Positions 52,689 through 62,217 of a DNA stretch of 64,000 bases are shown piece by piece; within the stretch, counting starts at the first letter, position 1; each line of letters opens with the position of its first letter. Origin of the DNA: Chryseobacterium sp. Leaf180 (lineage in GTDB: Bacteria; Bacteroidota; Bacteroidia; Flavobacteriales; Weeksellaceae); the NCBI RefSeq assembly GCF_001424585.1, contig NZ_LMPJ01000001.1, positions 977,100-1,041,099 of the forward strand. The letters run 5' to 3'. Both the position numbers and the translations under genes were made by a program. The notes beneath the pieces are model-generated. The model made no database searches. It had not been told where the DNA came from and was given only the letters and a program-made list of their open reading frames with translations.

Positions 52689-53927
52689 TTATGCGATATC
52701 GTTAATTTCTGCAAGGCTTTGTTTTTTGCCTAAACCTTCTTCATCATAAATCTGAATTCTGGAGCTGATATTTAAAATAATCCCCAGCTGAATATAGGTC
52801 ACAAGCATTGAAGTTCCTCCGTAACTGATTAAAGGTAAAGGCTGTCCGGTCACGGGAATCAGATTTATCGCAACGGCAATATTTACTGCCAACTGCGTAA
52901 AAATCATCACGCCCAGACTCAGTACGAGTAATGACCCAAAAAATGCAGGCATTTTACTGGCGATCATCACAATCCTGACAATCATTATTAAATACATGCT
53001 GATAAGAAATCCGGCACCGATTAAACCGTATTCTTCCACAATCACCGCAAAAATAAAATCAGAAGCCGACTGCGGTAGCATTTGTTTTAAAGCAGATTTT
53101 CCAGGTCCCATTCCGGTAATTCCACCATGAACGATTGCGGCTTTCGCCTGCATTACCTGGTAATTTTTGGCTTTTACACTTTCATCATCTACATCTGCAG
53201 ATTTTGCTTTGCTTGAGGTAAATGTTTCGATACGGCTCATCCATGTATGAACACGGTTTCCGCCTATCATGTTTGTATTTAAAGCCACCAAAAGAAAGAG
53301 AATAATTGCCACAACTGATGTGGAAATAAAACCGGCAATGTACTTCCAGTGAAGTTGCCCGATAATAAGAACAATCACAGAAACCATTAAAATCATCAAA
53401 GCGGTAGACCCGTTGTCTTTTGCCACCAAAACAAAAACCAGCAATATCGGCCCGAAAATAAAACCTACATTTTCCCAAACCGTTCTCTCGCGCGCTATTT
53501 TCTTTGTTAAATATCTGCAGAGATAAATAATCAACATGAGAAACGCGAAAGACGAAGGCTGAAAAGAGATCGGCGTTCCCGGAATTTTAAGCCATCTTGA
53601 AGCACTCGCTCCATCGATCGTTTGACCGGTAAACATCGTCAAAACCAACAAAATAACCGTAAGCATCAGCATGATACTGCTGAGTTTCCCCATATACTCG
53701 TACTTTACCGTTCCTACGACACGCATGATTGCAAGACCTAAAACCACAAAAAACATATGTTTAATCACGTGGCCGGTTGTCGTTCCGTTGTTGACGATAT
53801 ATTCCAGATTTGAACTCGCAGAATATACCGGGAAAATTGAGAAAATCGAGATCACAAGAATGACCATCCAAAGGACTTTATCGCCCTTCAGAAACTCAAA
53901 TTTATTCTCTGTATACTGTTCGCTCAT
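52689..53927 (-). CDS. ftsW: FtsW family lipid II polymerase
   Basis: A 412-aa SEDS glycosyltransferase that polymerises septal peptidoglycan with PBP3. About ten helices; SEDS signatures are QTIDGASASRWLKIPG (near residue 102), YQVMQAKAAIVHGGITGMGPGKSALK (near 255), FIFAVIVEEYGLIGAG (near 287) and the C-terminal AINLIPVTGQPLPLISYGGTSML (near 357). The gene is placed between murD and the 76-aa gene, as expected for a division-specific member rather than RodA. Confidence 0.95.
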   Translation of the reverse strand: MSEQYTENKFEFLKGDKVLWMVILVISIFSIFPVYSASSNLEYIVNNGTTTGHVIKHMFFVVLGLAIMRVVGTVKYEYMGKLSSIMLMLTVILLVLTMFTGQTIDGASASRWLKIPGTPISFQPSSFAFLMLIIYLCRYLTKKIARERTVWENVGFIFGPILLVFVLVAKDNGSTALMILMVSVIVLIIGQLHWKYIAGFISTSVVAIILFLLVALNTNMIGGNRVHTWMSRIETFTSSKAKSADVDDESVKAKNYQVMQAKAAIVHGGITGMGPGKSALKQMLPQSASDFIFAVIVEEYGLIGAGFLISMYLIMIVRIVMIASKMPAFFGSLLVLSLGVMIFTQLAVNIAVAINLIPVTGQPLPLISYGGTSMLVTYIQLGIILNISSRIQIYDEEGLGKKQSLAEINDIA

Positions 53928-53945
53928 TACTTTTTTAAATCGCTT

Positions 53946-55286
53946 TTAGCTGATCACTTTTTTCTTTAAAACCTGCTCTTTAAACTGTTTTCCGCGGTCT
54001 TCATAATTTTTGAAAAGATCAAAACTTGCGCAGCAAGGCGACAGCAGAACTGCATCATTTTTCGTAGCCAGAGATTTTGCCGTTTTCACCGCTTCTTCCA
54101 TGCTCGAAGTGCTGTAGATGTATTCTTTTTTATCTTTAAAAAAATCGATTATTTTCTGATTATCAAGGCCGAGACAGACAATCGCTTTTACTTTTCTTTT
54201 AACCAAATCTTCAATTTCGGTATAATCATTCCCTTTATCAACACCACCAACGATCCAGATTGTCGGGTTTTTCATGCTTTCTAAAGCATAATACGCGGCA
54301 TTTACATTGGTCGCTTTGCTGTCGTTGATATATTTTACGCCGTTTATTTCAGTTACAAATTCTAACCTGTGTTCTACAGCCTGAAAAGTCATCAGAGAAT
54401 TTCTGATACTTTCATTACTAATTTCCAATATTTTACCGGCAATAGAAGCCGCTAAACTATTTGCCACATTATGATTTCCAATAAGAGAAAGCTCTTCAAT
54501 TTTCATAGAAAATTCTTCCTGCAGTTTTACCATAATCTGATCATCATTTATGAATCCGCCTTCTGTAAGTTTCTCTTTGGTAGAAAAAGGAATCATTTTA
54601 GCCTTTACCTCAAATTTTTCGAGAATATTTTTACTCATTTCATCGTCTTTATTATAGATGAAAAAATTATCATTCTCCTGGTTTTCGGTGATTCTGAATT
54701 TCGCCATCGCATACTCTTCATAATCGTAATTGTACTGATCGAGGTGATCTTGCGAAAGATTCAGCAGAAGCGAAATGTACGGTCTGAAATTCTGAATATC
54801 ATCCAGCTGAAACGAGCTCACTTCCAAAACATAAAACTCAAAATTCTCGTCGGCAACCTGCTTTGCAAAACTGTAGCCGATGTTTCCTCCCAAACCGACA
54901 TTCATTCCGTCATTTTTCAGGATGTGATAGATGAGCGAAGTCGTTGTCGTTTTTCCGTTGCTTCCGGTAATCGCGATAATTTTCGCATCGGTAAATTCAG
55001 ATGCAAATTCTATCTCCGAAGAAACCCTGATATTTTTATTCTGAATTTTTTGAATAAGATCTGCTTTTTTCGGAATCCCAGGGCTCTTGATGATCCAGTC
55101 GGCATTTAAAATCCGATTTTCATCGTGCTGACCTTCTTCAAATTCGATAGCATTTTCGGTAAGAAAGTTTTTATAGTGATCCTTAATCGCGCTTTTGTCT
55201 GAAAGAAAAACCTCCAGACCTTGTTTTTTAGCCAGATAAGCTGCTCCGCAACCACTTTCACCTCCTCCGAGTACAACTATTTTCAT
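53946..55286 (-). CDS. murD: UDP-N-acetylmuramoylalanine-D-glutamate ligase MurD
   Basis: Adds D-Glu to UDP-MurNAc-L-Ala; 446 aa from ATG 55286 (MKIVVLGGGESGCGAAYLAK). ATP loop AITGSNGKTTTTSLIYHIL near residue 106, SLLLNLSQDHLDQY near 177, VEHRLEFV near 304 with YINDSKATNVNA, and the terminal VLLSPCCASFDLFKNYEDRG. The ATG at 55304 adds six residues outside the family's conserved start and is less likely. Confidence 0.94.
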   Translation of the reverse strand: MKIVVLGGGESGCGAAYLAKKQGLEVFLSDKSAIKDHYKNFLTENAIEFEEGQHDENRILNADWIIKSPGIPKKADLIQKIQNKNIRVSSEIEFASEFTDAKIIAITGSNGKTTTTSLIYHILKNDGMNVGLGGNIGYSFAKQVADENFEFYVLEVSSFQLDDIQNFRPYISLLLNLSQDHLDQYNYDYEEYAMAKFRITENQENDNFFIYNKDDEMSKNILEKFEVKAKMIPFSTKEKLTEGGFINDDQIMVKLQEEFSMKIEELSLIGNHNVANSLAASIAGKILEISNESIRNSLMTFQAVEHRLEFVTEINGVKYINDSKATNVNAAYYALESMKNPTIWIVGGVDKGNDYTEIEDLVKRKVKAIVCLGLDNQKIIDFFKDKKEYIYSTSSMEEAVKTAKSLATKNDAVLLSPCCASFDLFKNYEDRGKQFKEQVLKKKVIS

Positions 55287-55341
55287 ACAATTTGCTTTAT
55301 GCATTTCGCTGTAAGCTTTATAATTCTCACTTACCGCGTAT

Positions 55342-56583
55342 TTATCTCATTTTCAAAGTAATCAGGCAAACAATCGCAAGCATAACTCCAATGATTATCA
55401 TTCTGTTAACGATTTTACTTTCGTGAAATCCTTCTTTCTGATAATGGTGATGAAGCGGCGACATTTTGAACAGTCTATTGTTCTGCGCGTACTCCAAACC
55501 AAATTTTCTTTTTCTGTATTTAAAAACAATTACCTGAAGCATTACCGAAAGGTTTTCAATCAGAAATATTCCGCAAAGCACAGGAATCATCAGTTCTTTT
55601 CTTAAAATAATCGCCAAAACACCGATCACGCCGCCCAGCATTAAACTTCCCGTATCGCCCATAAAAACCTGCGCGGGATATGTATTATACCAGAAAAACC
55701 CGATGACTGCTCCTACAATCGCGACGACAAAAATTGTCGTTTCTCCCATATTCGGCAGGAACATAATGTTGAGATAATCGGCGAAAATGATATTCCCTGA
55801 AACGTACGCGAAAAAAGCGAGCGCCAGAAGAATAATCGTGCTGGTACCGGGAGCGAGACCGTCGATTCCGTCAGTGATATTGGCACCATTGGAAACTGCT
55901 GTAATAATAAAAATCACAATCGGAATAAAAACAACCCAAGCCCATTCGTGCGCATCTTCGTCGCTCATCCAGAATAAAATTCCGCTGTAGTCGAACTCAT
56001 TATTTTTAGCAAACGGTACGGTGGAAACGGTGATTTTTTCTTCGGGCATGAAGTTTTGCTCCACATTGTTGCGGTTGACCACTTTTGCATCGGCGTACTT
56101 TCTTTTCACTGTAATTTCGGGATGAAAATACATTGTCACGCCAACAATCAATCCTAAACCAACCTGACCGACGATCTTAAATTTTCCGCTGAGACCGTCT
56201 TTATTCTTCTTAATTTTCTTCAGATAATCATCAATAAATCCGATAGCGCCCATCCAAATCACTGAAACAATCAATAAAACGATATAGACATTCGTGATTT
56301 TCGTAAACAGCAAAACCGGAATAAGCGTAGCAAAAATGATAATCAAACCACCCATTGTAGGTGTTCCTTCCTTCTGCTTTTGCCCGTCAAGACCAAGGTC
56401 GCGTACCAACTCGCCCATTTGCTTCGACCGCAGATAATTGATGATATTTTTACCAAAAATCAACGCGATGGTAAGCGATAGCAAAACCGCCATTCCTGCA
56501 CGAAACGAAATGTAGCGCAGCATTCCCAAACCGGGAATGTGGATGCCGTGACTCGTTAAATATTCGTATAGATAATATAGCAT
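55342..56583 (-). CDS. mraY: Phospho-MurNAc-pentapeptide transferase MraY
   Basis: Makes lipid I from UDP-MurNAc-pentapeptide and undecaprenyl phosphate in the inner membrane. The 413 aa have about ten helices. Motifs: [12 protein letters not shown] (near residue 74), [26 protein letters not shown] (near 111, catalytic Asp pair), [12 protein letters not shown] (near 237) and the [17 protein letters not shown] cluster (near 378). An insert of about 55 residues after [10 protein letters not shown] (near 154) is longer than in E. coli and usual in Bacteroidota. Confidence 0.95.
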   Translation of the reverse strand: MLYYLYEYLTSHGIHIPGLGMLRYISFRAGMAVLLSLTIALIFGKNIINYLRSKQMGELVRDLGLDGQKQKEGTPTMGGLIIIFATLIPVLLFTKITNVYIVLLIVSVIWMGAIGFIDDYLKKIKKNKDGLSGKFKIVGQVGLGLIVGVTMYFHPEITVKRKYADAKVVNRNNVEQNFMPEEKITVSTVPFAKNNEFDYSGILFWMSDEDAHEWAWVVFIPIVIFIITAVSNGANITDGIDGLAPGTSTIILLALAFFAYVSGNIIFADYLNIMFLPNMGETTIFVVAIVGAVIGFFWYNTYPAQVFMGDTGSLMLGGVIGVLAIILRKELMIPVLCGIFLIENLSVMLQVIVFKYRKRKFGLEYAQNNRLFKMSPLHHHYQKEGFHESKIVNRMIIIGVMLAIVCLITLKMR

Positions 56584-56661
56584 TCTATTTTTTTAAAGAT
56601 TAATGAATTTCGATATTCAGAGATTAACAGTTTCTACATTTCGAAATTGTTTCATTTAATT

Positions 56662-58125
56662 TTACTTACTCATCAACTTCCAAAGCTCATCAATCACTTC
56701 TTTATCATCAAAATGATGTTTTACACCATTGATGTCCTGATAATTTTCGTGGCCTTTTCCGGCAACGAGAATAATATCTTTCGGCTCAGCAAATTTGATC
56801 GCCATTTTTATCGCTTCTCTCCGGTCCGGAATCGAGGTATATTTGCTGAAATTCTGCGGTTCTATACCCGATTCAATTTCTTTAATAATAGCTGCCGGAT
56901 CTTCCGTGCGGGGATTATCTGATGTAATAATTGCCAATGTCGATTTTCTGCTCGCAATTTTTCCCATTTCGGGTCTTTTTGCATGATCTCGGTCGCCGCC
57001 ACAACCGAAAACGGTAATTAATCTTTCGTTTTTTGTCCGGATATCGTTGATGCTGTCTAAAACATTTTCCAAAGCGTCCGGCGTGTGCGCATAATCAACG
57101 ATAAAGAAAATGCCGCCGTCAGATTTGATGGTTTCAAATCTTCCTGAAACTCGTTTTAAAATGCTGATCGCCTGAAGAATTTCTTCCTGCTCAAAACCTA
57201 ATTCGGAAGCAATGCCGAAAACCAAAAGCAAATTATAGACATTGAATTTTCCGGTAAGCGTCGTCCAGAATTCTTTGCCGTTAAAATTGAGAAGCATTCC
57301 GTTGAAATCCACTTCCAGAAGTCTCCCGTGATACTCTGCCATCGTCTTCAAAGCGTAGGTTTTCTTTTCCGCTTTGGTATTCTGCAGCATCACAGTTCCG
57401 TTTTTATCATCAACATTGGTGATGGCAATCGCGTCTGAATGCAGTTCGTCAAAAAATCTTTTTTTCGCTTTTAAATATTCATCAAACGTTTTATGATAAT
57501 CCAGATGATCATGCGTAAGGTTTGTAAAACCGGCAATTTTAAAATGTAAACCTTCAATTCTGTTTTGAGAAATTCCGTGCGAACTCACTTCCATAAAGGC
57601 AAAATCACAACCTTCTTCTACAGCTTTCGCTAAAATTTCATTAATGGTAATAATATCTGGAGTCGTGTGCGTGGCCGGAATTATTTTATCGCCGATTCTG
57701 ATTTCTACCGTTGAAAGCAGTGCCGATCTGTAGCCTAAATTTTTAAAAACATCAAAAAGCAATGTCGTAACAGACGTTTTTCCGTTGGTTCCGGTAACGC
57801 CGATAAGTTTTAATTTTTCTGAAGGATTTCCGTAAAAATTAGAAGCCAGTTTCCCAACTACTTTTGACGATTCTTTTACTTTTACATAAGTGACATCAGC
57901 ACTTAGATTTTCAGGAAAAATTTCGCAAACAATTACCGCTGCACCTTTGTCAACTGAAGAATCAATATAAGAATGACCGTCTGTCACCGTTCCTATAACG
58001 GCGATGTAAAGTGACTTTTCGGTAACTTTTCTGCTGTCGAAAACCAACGAAGAAACCTCACGGCGATCGTCGCCCTGAATCTCTATCACCGAAATTCCTT
58101 TTAATAACTCAGCCAGTTGCATCAT
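56662..58125 (-). CDS. murE: UDP-MurNAc-tripeptide synthetase MurE, probably meso-DAP specific
   Basis: Adds the third amino acid of the stem peptide; 487 aa. ATP loop IGVTGTNGKTSVTTLL near residue 108, FTNLTHDHLDYH near 204, and the diaminopimelate-recognition motif SDNPRTEDP near 406; DNPR is the mark of meso-DAP enzymes, whereas Lys enzymes differ here. GKGHENYQ is near 460. It lies between ftsI and mraY. No murF is in the cluster, as is usual for flavobacteria. Confidence 0.94.
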   Translation of the reverse strand: MMQLAELLKGISVIEIQGDDRREVSSLVFDSRKVTEKSLYIAVIGTVTDGHSYIDSSVDKGAAVIVCEIFPENLSADVTYVKVKESSKVVGKLASNFYGNPSEKLKLIGVTGTNGKTSVTTLLFDVFKNLGYRSALLSTVEIRIGDKIIPATHTTPDIITINEILAKAVEEGCDFAFMEVSSHGISQNRIEGLHFKIAGFTNLTHDHLDYHKTFDEYLKAKKRFFDELHSDAIAITNVDDKNGTVMLQNTKAEKKTYALKTMAEYHGRLLEVDFNGMLLNFNGKEFWTTLTGKFNVYNLLLVFGIASELGFEQEEILQAISILKRVSGRFETIKSDGGIFFIVDYAHTPDALENVLDSINDIRTKNERLITVFGCGGDRDHAKRPEMGKIASRKSTLAIITSDNPRTEDPAAIIKEIESGIEPQNFSKYTSIPDRREAIKMAIKFAEPKDIILVAGKGHENYQDINGVKHHFDDKEVIDELWKLMSK

Positions 58126-58140
58126 GCTAAAACGTGCTTT

Positions 58141-60132
58141 TTAATTTTGAAGAGAGAGATAAATTCTCTGATTTTTACTGATCGCCGTCCCTTCCAACGG
58201 AAACTGCTCCTTTATTTTTCCAACACCTTTGTAGTCGACACGGTATCCAAGATTCTCCAGTTGTGGAATCACATTTTTACCGATAAGCCCGACAACGCTT
58301 GGCATCTGTTTGTTTTGTACACGAACTTTTACATTCGGCTCCACCATTTTATTTAAATCAACTTTGCGGTCAACCAACATTTCTTTTTCTATGTTCTGTG
58401 GTGTTTTCAGGAATGTTTTTCCGGCGATTTCTTTAAAAACCGGCGCAGAAACGGTTCCTCCATAAAATCCTTTAGAGGTATTCGGCTCAGAAATCATCAC
58501 ATAGCAAGTATATTTGGGATTGTCTGCCGGATAAAATCCTGCAAACGACGCTCTGTATTTCATCGGACCAGGCAGCCAGTATTCAAATCTCGCGGTTCCT
58601 GTCTTTCCTGCCATTCTTAAATTGGGAGTGAAAATACTTTTCGCCGTCCCTTTTTCCACTGCTTTAGTCAGCGCACTCGTCATCATTTGAATAGCTTTAT
58701 CAGATGCCATTTTTTTTACCAGAATTTCTTCCTTCGCTTCAAAAACAGTCTGCCCGTCTTTCATGATTTTATCAATGAAAATCGGTTTCAACATTTTCCC
58801 TTTGTTCGCCACTCCATTATAAAAAGTGGTCAGCTGCAACAGGTTTATGTTTGAAGAATATCCGTAAGCAATTGACGCTAAGGTCGCTGCATTCCAACGT
58901 TTATTTTTTGGCGTAAGAATTTTTGGTTTGGCAATTCCCGGCAACTCTATCTGCATTTTGTCAAAAAGTTTCCATCTTCTTAAATGATCAAGAAAAATCT
59001 CCGGCTTATCCGCATAATATTTTGTGATCAGTTTTGCCGTTCCTACGTTGCTTGATTTTGCCAAAACATCACTGATGTCATATGTTCCGCCGCCGTGACC
59101 ATCAGAAATTCTCTGTTTTGCATACACCCAGTTTCCATTTCCTACATTTACCGTTGTGTTTTCATCAATAAAACCGTCGTCCATAGCGGCCAGCAGAGAG
59201 ATTGTTTTAAAAGTCGAACCCGGCTCAATATTATCTTTTAAAGCATAATTGTATGCATCTTCATATACTCCAGGCTCAATTTCGCGAAGATTTACCAAAG
59301 CGCGAACTTTTCCGGTCGCAACTTCCATTACGATTACAGTGCCGTGTTTTGCCTCAAAATTAATAAGCTGTTTTTCTAAAGCTGAATGCGCGATATCCTG
59401 AATACGCAGATCCAAAGTCGTGTAAACATCCTGACCATCAGTTGGTTCCTGCACTTTCCAGTAGTCGATCGGTTTCCACTGCGAAGAATTGATTCGCTGC
59501 TCGAGTCTTTTCCCATCTGAACCCTTTAAAAATTTAGAAAAAGCACCTTCAAGACCAGATTTTGCTACGCCGTTGTCTATCCCGATGGTTCCGGCGCCAA
59601 TTTCAGAAGTTGCCAGTTCACGTTTATAATTTCTATCTACAATGAAACCACCTTTGTTTTTTCCTTTTTTAAAGATTGGAAATTTGCGGATTCTGTCGTA
59701 CTGGTCAAAATCTAAGCCTTTTACCAAAGAAAAATACTGGTTTTTCTTTTTCCGCTGTTCGTCTAATCTTTTTCTGAATTCTGCTCTCGATTTTCCAAAC
59801 ATCTGACTTAAAGAATCTGTCAAAGCGCCGATATTATTGGTATAAACGCTGTCTTTCATCGTTTTAAAATCGATAAAAATGTCGTAGCGCATCACCGTCG
59901 TTGCAAGAATCGACCCATCGGAAGCGAAAAGATTTCCGCGCGCCGCTTTTAAAGTCGCTGTTCGGTAATTGTTGTTGATGTAATCATCCTTGATTTCCTG
60001 CACATTGGTATTCTGCAGCACCACGATTCTCACGAGAAACATCCCGAATACGCACAGAGCCATAACCGCGAAAAGGTAGCCCCAGCGCAGTGTTTTTTTC
60101 CGTTTGTTGTCGTAGTCATTTTGATTTTGCAT
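58141..60132 (-). CDS. ftsI: Penicillin-binding protein FtsI/PBP3 with PASTA domain
   Basis: The septal transpeptidase; 663 aa. One membrane helix (WGYLFAVMALCVFGMFLVRIV, near residue 17), a pedestal domain, then the transpeptidase with PGSTFK (near 302, nucleophile Ser), SSN (near 355) and AGKTGTAR (near 507). A PASTA domain ends the protein (MPSVVGLIGKNVIPQLENLG, near 612), which binds peptidoglycan or muropeptides and is found in Bacteroidota and Gram-positive class B PBPs. It overlaps ftsL by 17 bases. Confidence 0.94.
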   Translation of the reverse strand: MQNQNDYDNKRKKTLRWGYLFAVMALCVFGMFLVRIVVLQNTNVQEIKDDYINNNYRTATLKAARGNLFASDGSILATTVMRYDIFIDFKTMKDSVYTNNIGALTDSLSQMFGKSRAEFRKRLDEQRKKKNQYFSLVKGLDFDQYDRIRKFPIFKKGKNKGGFIVDRNYKRELATSEIGAGTIGIDNGVAKSGLEGAFSKFLKGSDGKRLEQRINSSQWKPIDYWKVQEPTDGQDVYTTLDLRIQDIAHSALEKQLINFEAKHGTVIVMEVATGKVRALVNLREIEPGVYEDAYNYALKDNIEPGSTFKTISLLAAMDDGFIDENTTVNVGNGNWVYAKQRISDGHGGGTYDISDVLAKSSNVGTAKLITKYYADKPEIFLDHLRRWKLFDKMQIELPGIAKPKILTPKNKRWNAATLASIAYGYSSNINLLQLTTFYNGVANKGKMLKPIFIDKIMKDGQTVFEAKEEILVKKMASDKAIQMMTSALTKAVEKGTAKSIFTPNLRMAGKTGTARFEYWLPGPMKYRASFAGFYPADNPKYTCYVMISEPNTSKGFYGGTVSAPVFKEIAGKTFLKTPQNIEKEMLVDRKVDLNKMVEPNVKVRVQNKQMPSVVGLIGKNVIPQLENLGYRVDYKGVGKIKEQFPLEGTAISKNQRIYLSLQN

Positions 60133-60481
60133 CGTCGCGGTCGAGTTTTATCAGGAGTTTGTGTGGATGACTTTCGAGGGTCATCAGGGAATCTTTCAGC
60201 ATTTCTTTTCCCAGCTGAGATTCCATTTTTACTTTTATAAGTTTACTTTGTGCGTAGGCGTTCCGTGATTTGTACTCTTCGGTTTCTTCCTTTAAAGCAT
60301 TTACAATTTTTATTTTTTTATTGACAAGATGGTTGCTGTAGATAATTCCCATCATCAAAACAAAAAGCAGCAGAAAGTATTTGTAATAAAGTTTCACTTC
60401 ATCACGGTTCAGAAAATTTCCTTTTATAATATCTATAAAAGTGAGTTTCTTCTGAGGTTTATATGCCGTTCTTTTTGCCAC
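60116..60481 (-). CDS. ftsL: FtsL-like cell division protein
   Basis: A 121-aa bitopic protein: a short N-terminal tail, a membrane helix (YKYFLLLFVLMMGIIYSNHLV, residues ~33-53) and a coiled-coil-like periplasmic part (KIKIVNALKEETEEYKSRNA). Size, topology and place between rsmH and ftsI identify it as FtsL; sequence alone would be weak. FtsL pairs with FtsB/DivIC to activate FtsWI. The 17-base overlap with ftsI suggests coupled translation. Confidence 0.8.
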   Translation of the reverse strand: MAKRTAYKPQKKLTFIDIIKGNFLNRDEVKLYYKYFLLLFVLMMGIIYSNHLVNKKIKIVNALKEETEEYKSRNAYAQSKLIKVKMESQLGKEMLKDSLMTLESHPHKLLIKLDRDDAKSK

Positions 60482-60582
60482 GTTTTTATTGTCAATTTGC
60501 TAAGCAGTATATTTACTTTGCTTTCCATTGTGAATTTTTCAATATTTTAAAGATTGATTATTCACAATTCACTCATTCACCT

Positions 60583-61476
60583 TTACAATTTTATTCCTGT
60601 TCTCATTTTAGCACTTCTCGCTCGGGAATTTCCTTCAATTTCTTCATCATCGGGAATGGTGGCTTTGCTTTTTACGAGTTCAAATGTTTTCGCGTAATTT
60701 CCATAGACGTCGCGCTCGGGTTCGCCTTCAAACATTCCGTTTTTCAGGAAACGTTTTACCAAACGGTCTTCCAGAGAATGATAAGAAATCACCACGAGTC
60801 TGCCGCCAGGTTTTAAAACATTGTAAGCCTGCACGAGCATTTCCTTTAAAACTTCAAGTTCCTGATTCACCTCAATACGGATCGCCTGAAAAAGCTGCGC
60901 ATAAAATTTATTCACCTTATTTGGCGGTAAAAAAGCAAACAGTTTTTTAAGATCTTCAGTCGTGCGGATGACTTTTATTTTCCTGTGATGCACAATATCG
61001 CGGGCCAGCTTTCTTGCTTCACGCAGTTCGCCATAATAATAGAAGATATCAGCCAAAGCATCCTCCTCATATTCGTTGATGATTTTCTTGGCATCAAGAC
61101 TCTGCATCACATTCATTCTCATATCGAGCGGCGCGTTGCTTCTGGTAGAAAATCCGCGGTCAGCTTCATCAAACTGATGCGATGAAACGCCTAGATCTGC
61201 CAAAACACCGTCTACCTTTGCAACGCCGTACAGCAGCAAACTGTTTTCTAAAAACCTGAAATTCTGATTGATTAAAGTAAAACGGTCGTCTTCTATTGTA
61301 TTTTTCAGTGCATCAAGATCCTGATCAAAAGCATAAAGCCTTCCTCTGTCTGAAAGCCTGTTAAGAATCTCGCGCGAATGACCGCCGCCGCCGAAGGTGC
61401 AGTCTACGTACACACCATCTCGATCTGTGATGAGATCGTCTACACTCTGTTTCAGCAAAACGGGGTTATGATACAT
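60583..61476 (-). CDS. rsmH: 16S rRNA m4C1402 methyltransferase RsmH
   Basis: SAM-dependent N4-methylation of C1402 in 16S rRNA, cytoplasmic; 297 aa. SAM loop YVDCTFGGGGHSREIL (residues 23-38), VDGVLADLGVSSHQFDEADRGFS (near 92) and the substrate region AQLFQAIRIEVNQELEVL (near 190) with VVISYHSLEDRLVKRF. It is preceded by mraZ with 22 bases between. Confidence 0.96.
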   Translation of the reverse strand: MYHNPVLLKQSVDDLITDRDGVYVDCTFGGGGHSREILNRLSDRGRLYAFDQDLDALKNTIEDDRFTLINQNFRFLENSLLLYGVAKVDGVLADLGVSSHQFDEADRGFSTRSNAPLDMRMNVMQSLDAKKIINEYEEDALADIFYYYGELREARKLARDIVHHRKIKVIRTTEDLKKLFAFLPPNKVNKFYAQLFQAIRIEVNQELEVLKEMLVQAYNVLKPGGRLVVISYHSLEDRLVKRFLKNGMFEGEPERDVYGNYAKTFELVKSKATIPDDEEIEGNSRARSAKMRTGIKL

Positions 61477-61498
61477 TTTTTGTGTTTTTTACTAATGA

Positions 61499-61957
61499 TT
61501 ATTCTGCAGTCAGATCGCCCATCACGTCTTCTGCCAGGCCCGCGAAATCGATTTCGTTAGAAGAAATCACGCTTTCGTAAGCATCTTTATCCCAAATTTC
61601 AAACAGCTCGCCGGCACTCGTTATCACGACATCTTTCTGCAGGTTTGAGAAAACCGTAAGATCTTTCGAAATCTGCAGTCTTCCCGCATTATCAATCTCT
61701 ACAGTTTTGACTCCCGCAGTAAAAACACGGATAAAATCAGCATTTTTCTTTATAAAACGATTGAGCTTATTGATCTTCTCCATTAGCCTGTCCCATGCTT
61801 TCATCGGATAAACTTCAAGACATGGCTGAAACACAGAACGCTTTACCACAAAGGTCTTATCATCAAAATCCTCCATCTGCTTTATAAGAGAAGATGGTAC
61901 TTTGAGACGTCCTTTGTCGTCTATTTTGCATTCGTATGTTCCAATGAAATTTTTCAT
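61499..61957 (-). CDS. mraZ: Transcriptional regulator MraZ
   Basis: A 152-aa AbrB-like protein with two repeats of the MraZ fold: GTYECKIDDKGRLKVPSSL (residues 5-23) and KTVEIDNAGRLQISKDL (near 87), both with the conserved DxxGR. In E. coli MraZ is a ring-forming repressor of its own dcw operon that binds TGGGN repeats; the TGGGA pair upstream here fits that. It is the first gene of the cluster. Confidence 0.94.
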   Translation of the reverse strand: MKNFIGTYECKIDDKGRLKVPSSLIKQMEDFDDKTFVVKRSVFQPCLEVYPMKAWDRLMEKINKLNRFIKKNADFIRVFTAGVKTVEIDNAGRLQISKDLTVFSNLQKDVVITSAGELFEIWDKDAYESVISSNEIDFAGLAEDVMGDLTAE

Positions 61958-61964
61958 TTGGGAG

Positions 61965-61972
61965 CAAAATTA
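61965..61972 (-). promoter_or_regulatory. -7 box of the dcw operon
   Basis: On the minus strand TAATTTTG is followed by CTCCCAA and the mraZ ATG (61957), giving a leader of at most two or three bases. Confidence 0.6.
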
Positions 61973-61991
61973 TATAAAAAATTCTAATGTT

Positions 61992-62006
61992 TCCCACTTT
62001 TTCCCA
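61992..62006 (-). promoter_or_regulatory. Candidate MraZ operator: two TGGGA boxes with 5-base spacer
   Basis: On the minus strand TGGGA-AAAAG-TGGGA (15 bases), ending 19 bases before the -7 box, at the -33 position. The spacing equals that of known MraZ boxes. Neither side has a third box: the flanking 5-mers are AGTCA and TAGAA. Binding is inferred. Confidence 0.65.
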
Positions 62007-62186
62007 CTTTTTGACTCAATGTTAATAAGTTTTGAACCCAACATTTAACTAGTTGATTCAAAATCGATTGTCAGAAGAAGCAATGCACGCAATTACATTT
62101 TAACTCAAATAAATACCAGCAGTCATAGTATTCTATTAATTTTATCTTAAATTAGAGATATGAAAAAACTTCTAAGGTTTAATTCG

Positions 62187-62194
62187 TATTTTTG
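62187..62194 (+). promoter_or_regulatory. -7 box of the alpha/beta hydrolase gene
   Basis: TATTTTTG matches TAnnTTTG, 23 bases before ATG 62218. The rest of the 62007-62217 gap is AT-rich with no further element. Confidence 0.5.
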
Positions 62195-62217
62195 CAACGC
62201 TCTATGAAAGGCATTTT

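Noticed and set aside
62160-62207. 15-codon ORF (MKKLLRFNSYFCNAL) upstream of the hydrolase gene
   Set aside because: It spans the hydrolase -7 box and ends before the gene; most likely chance.
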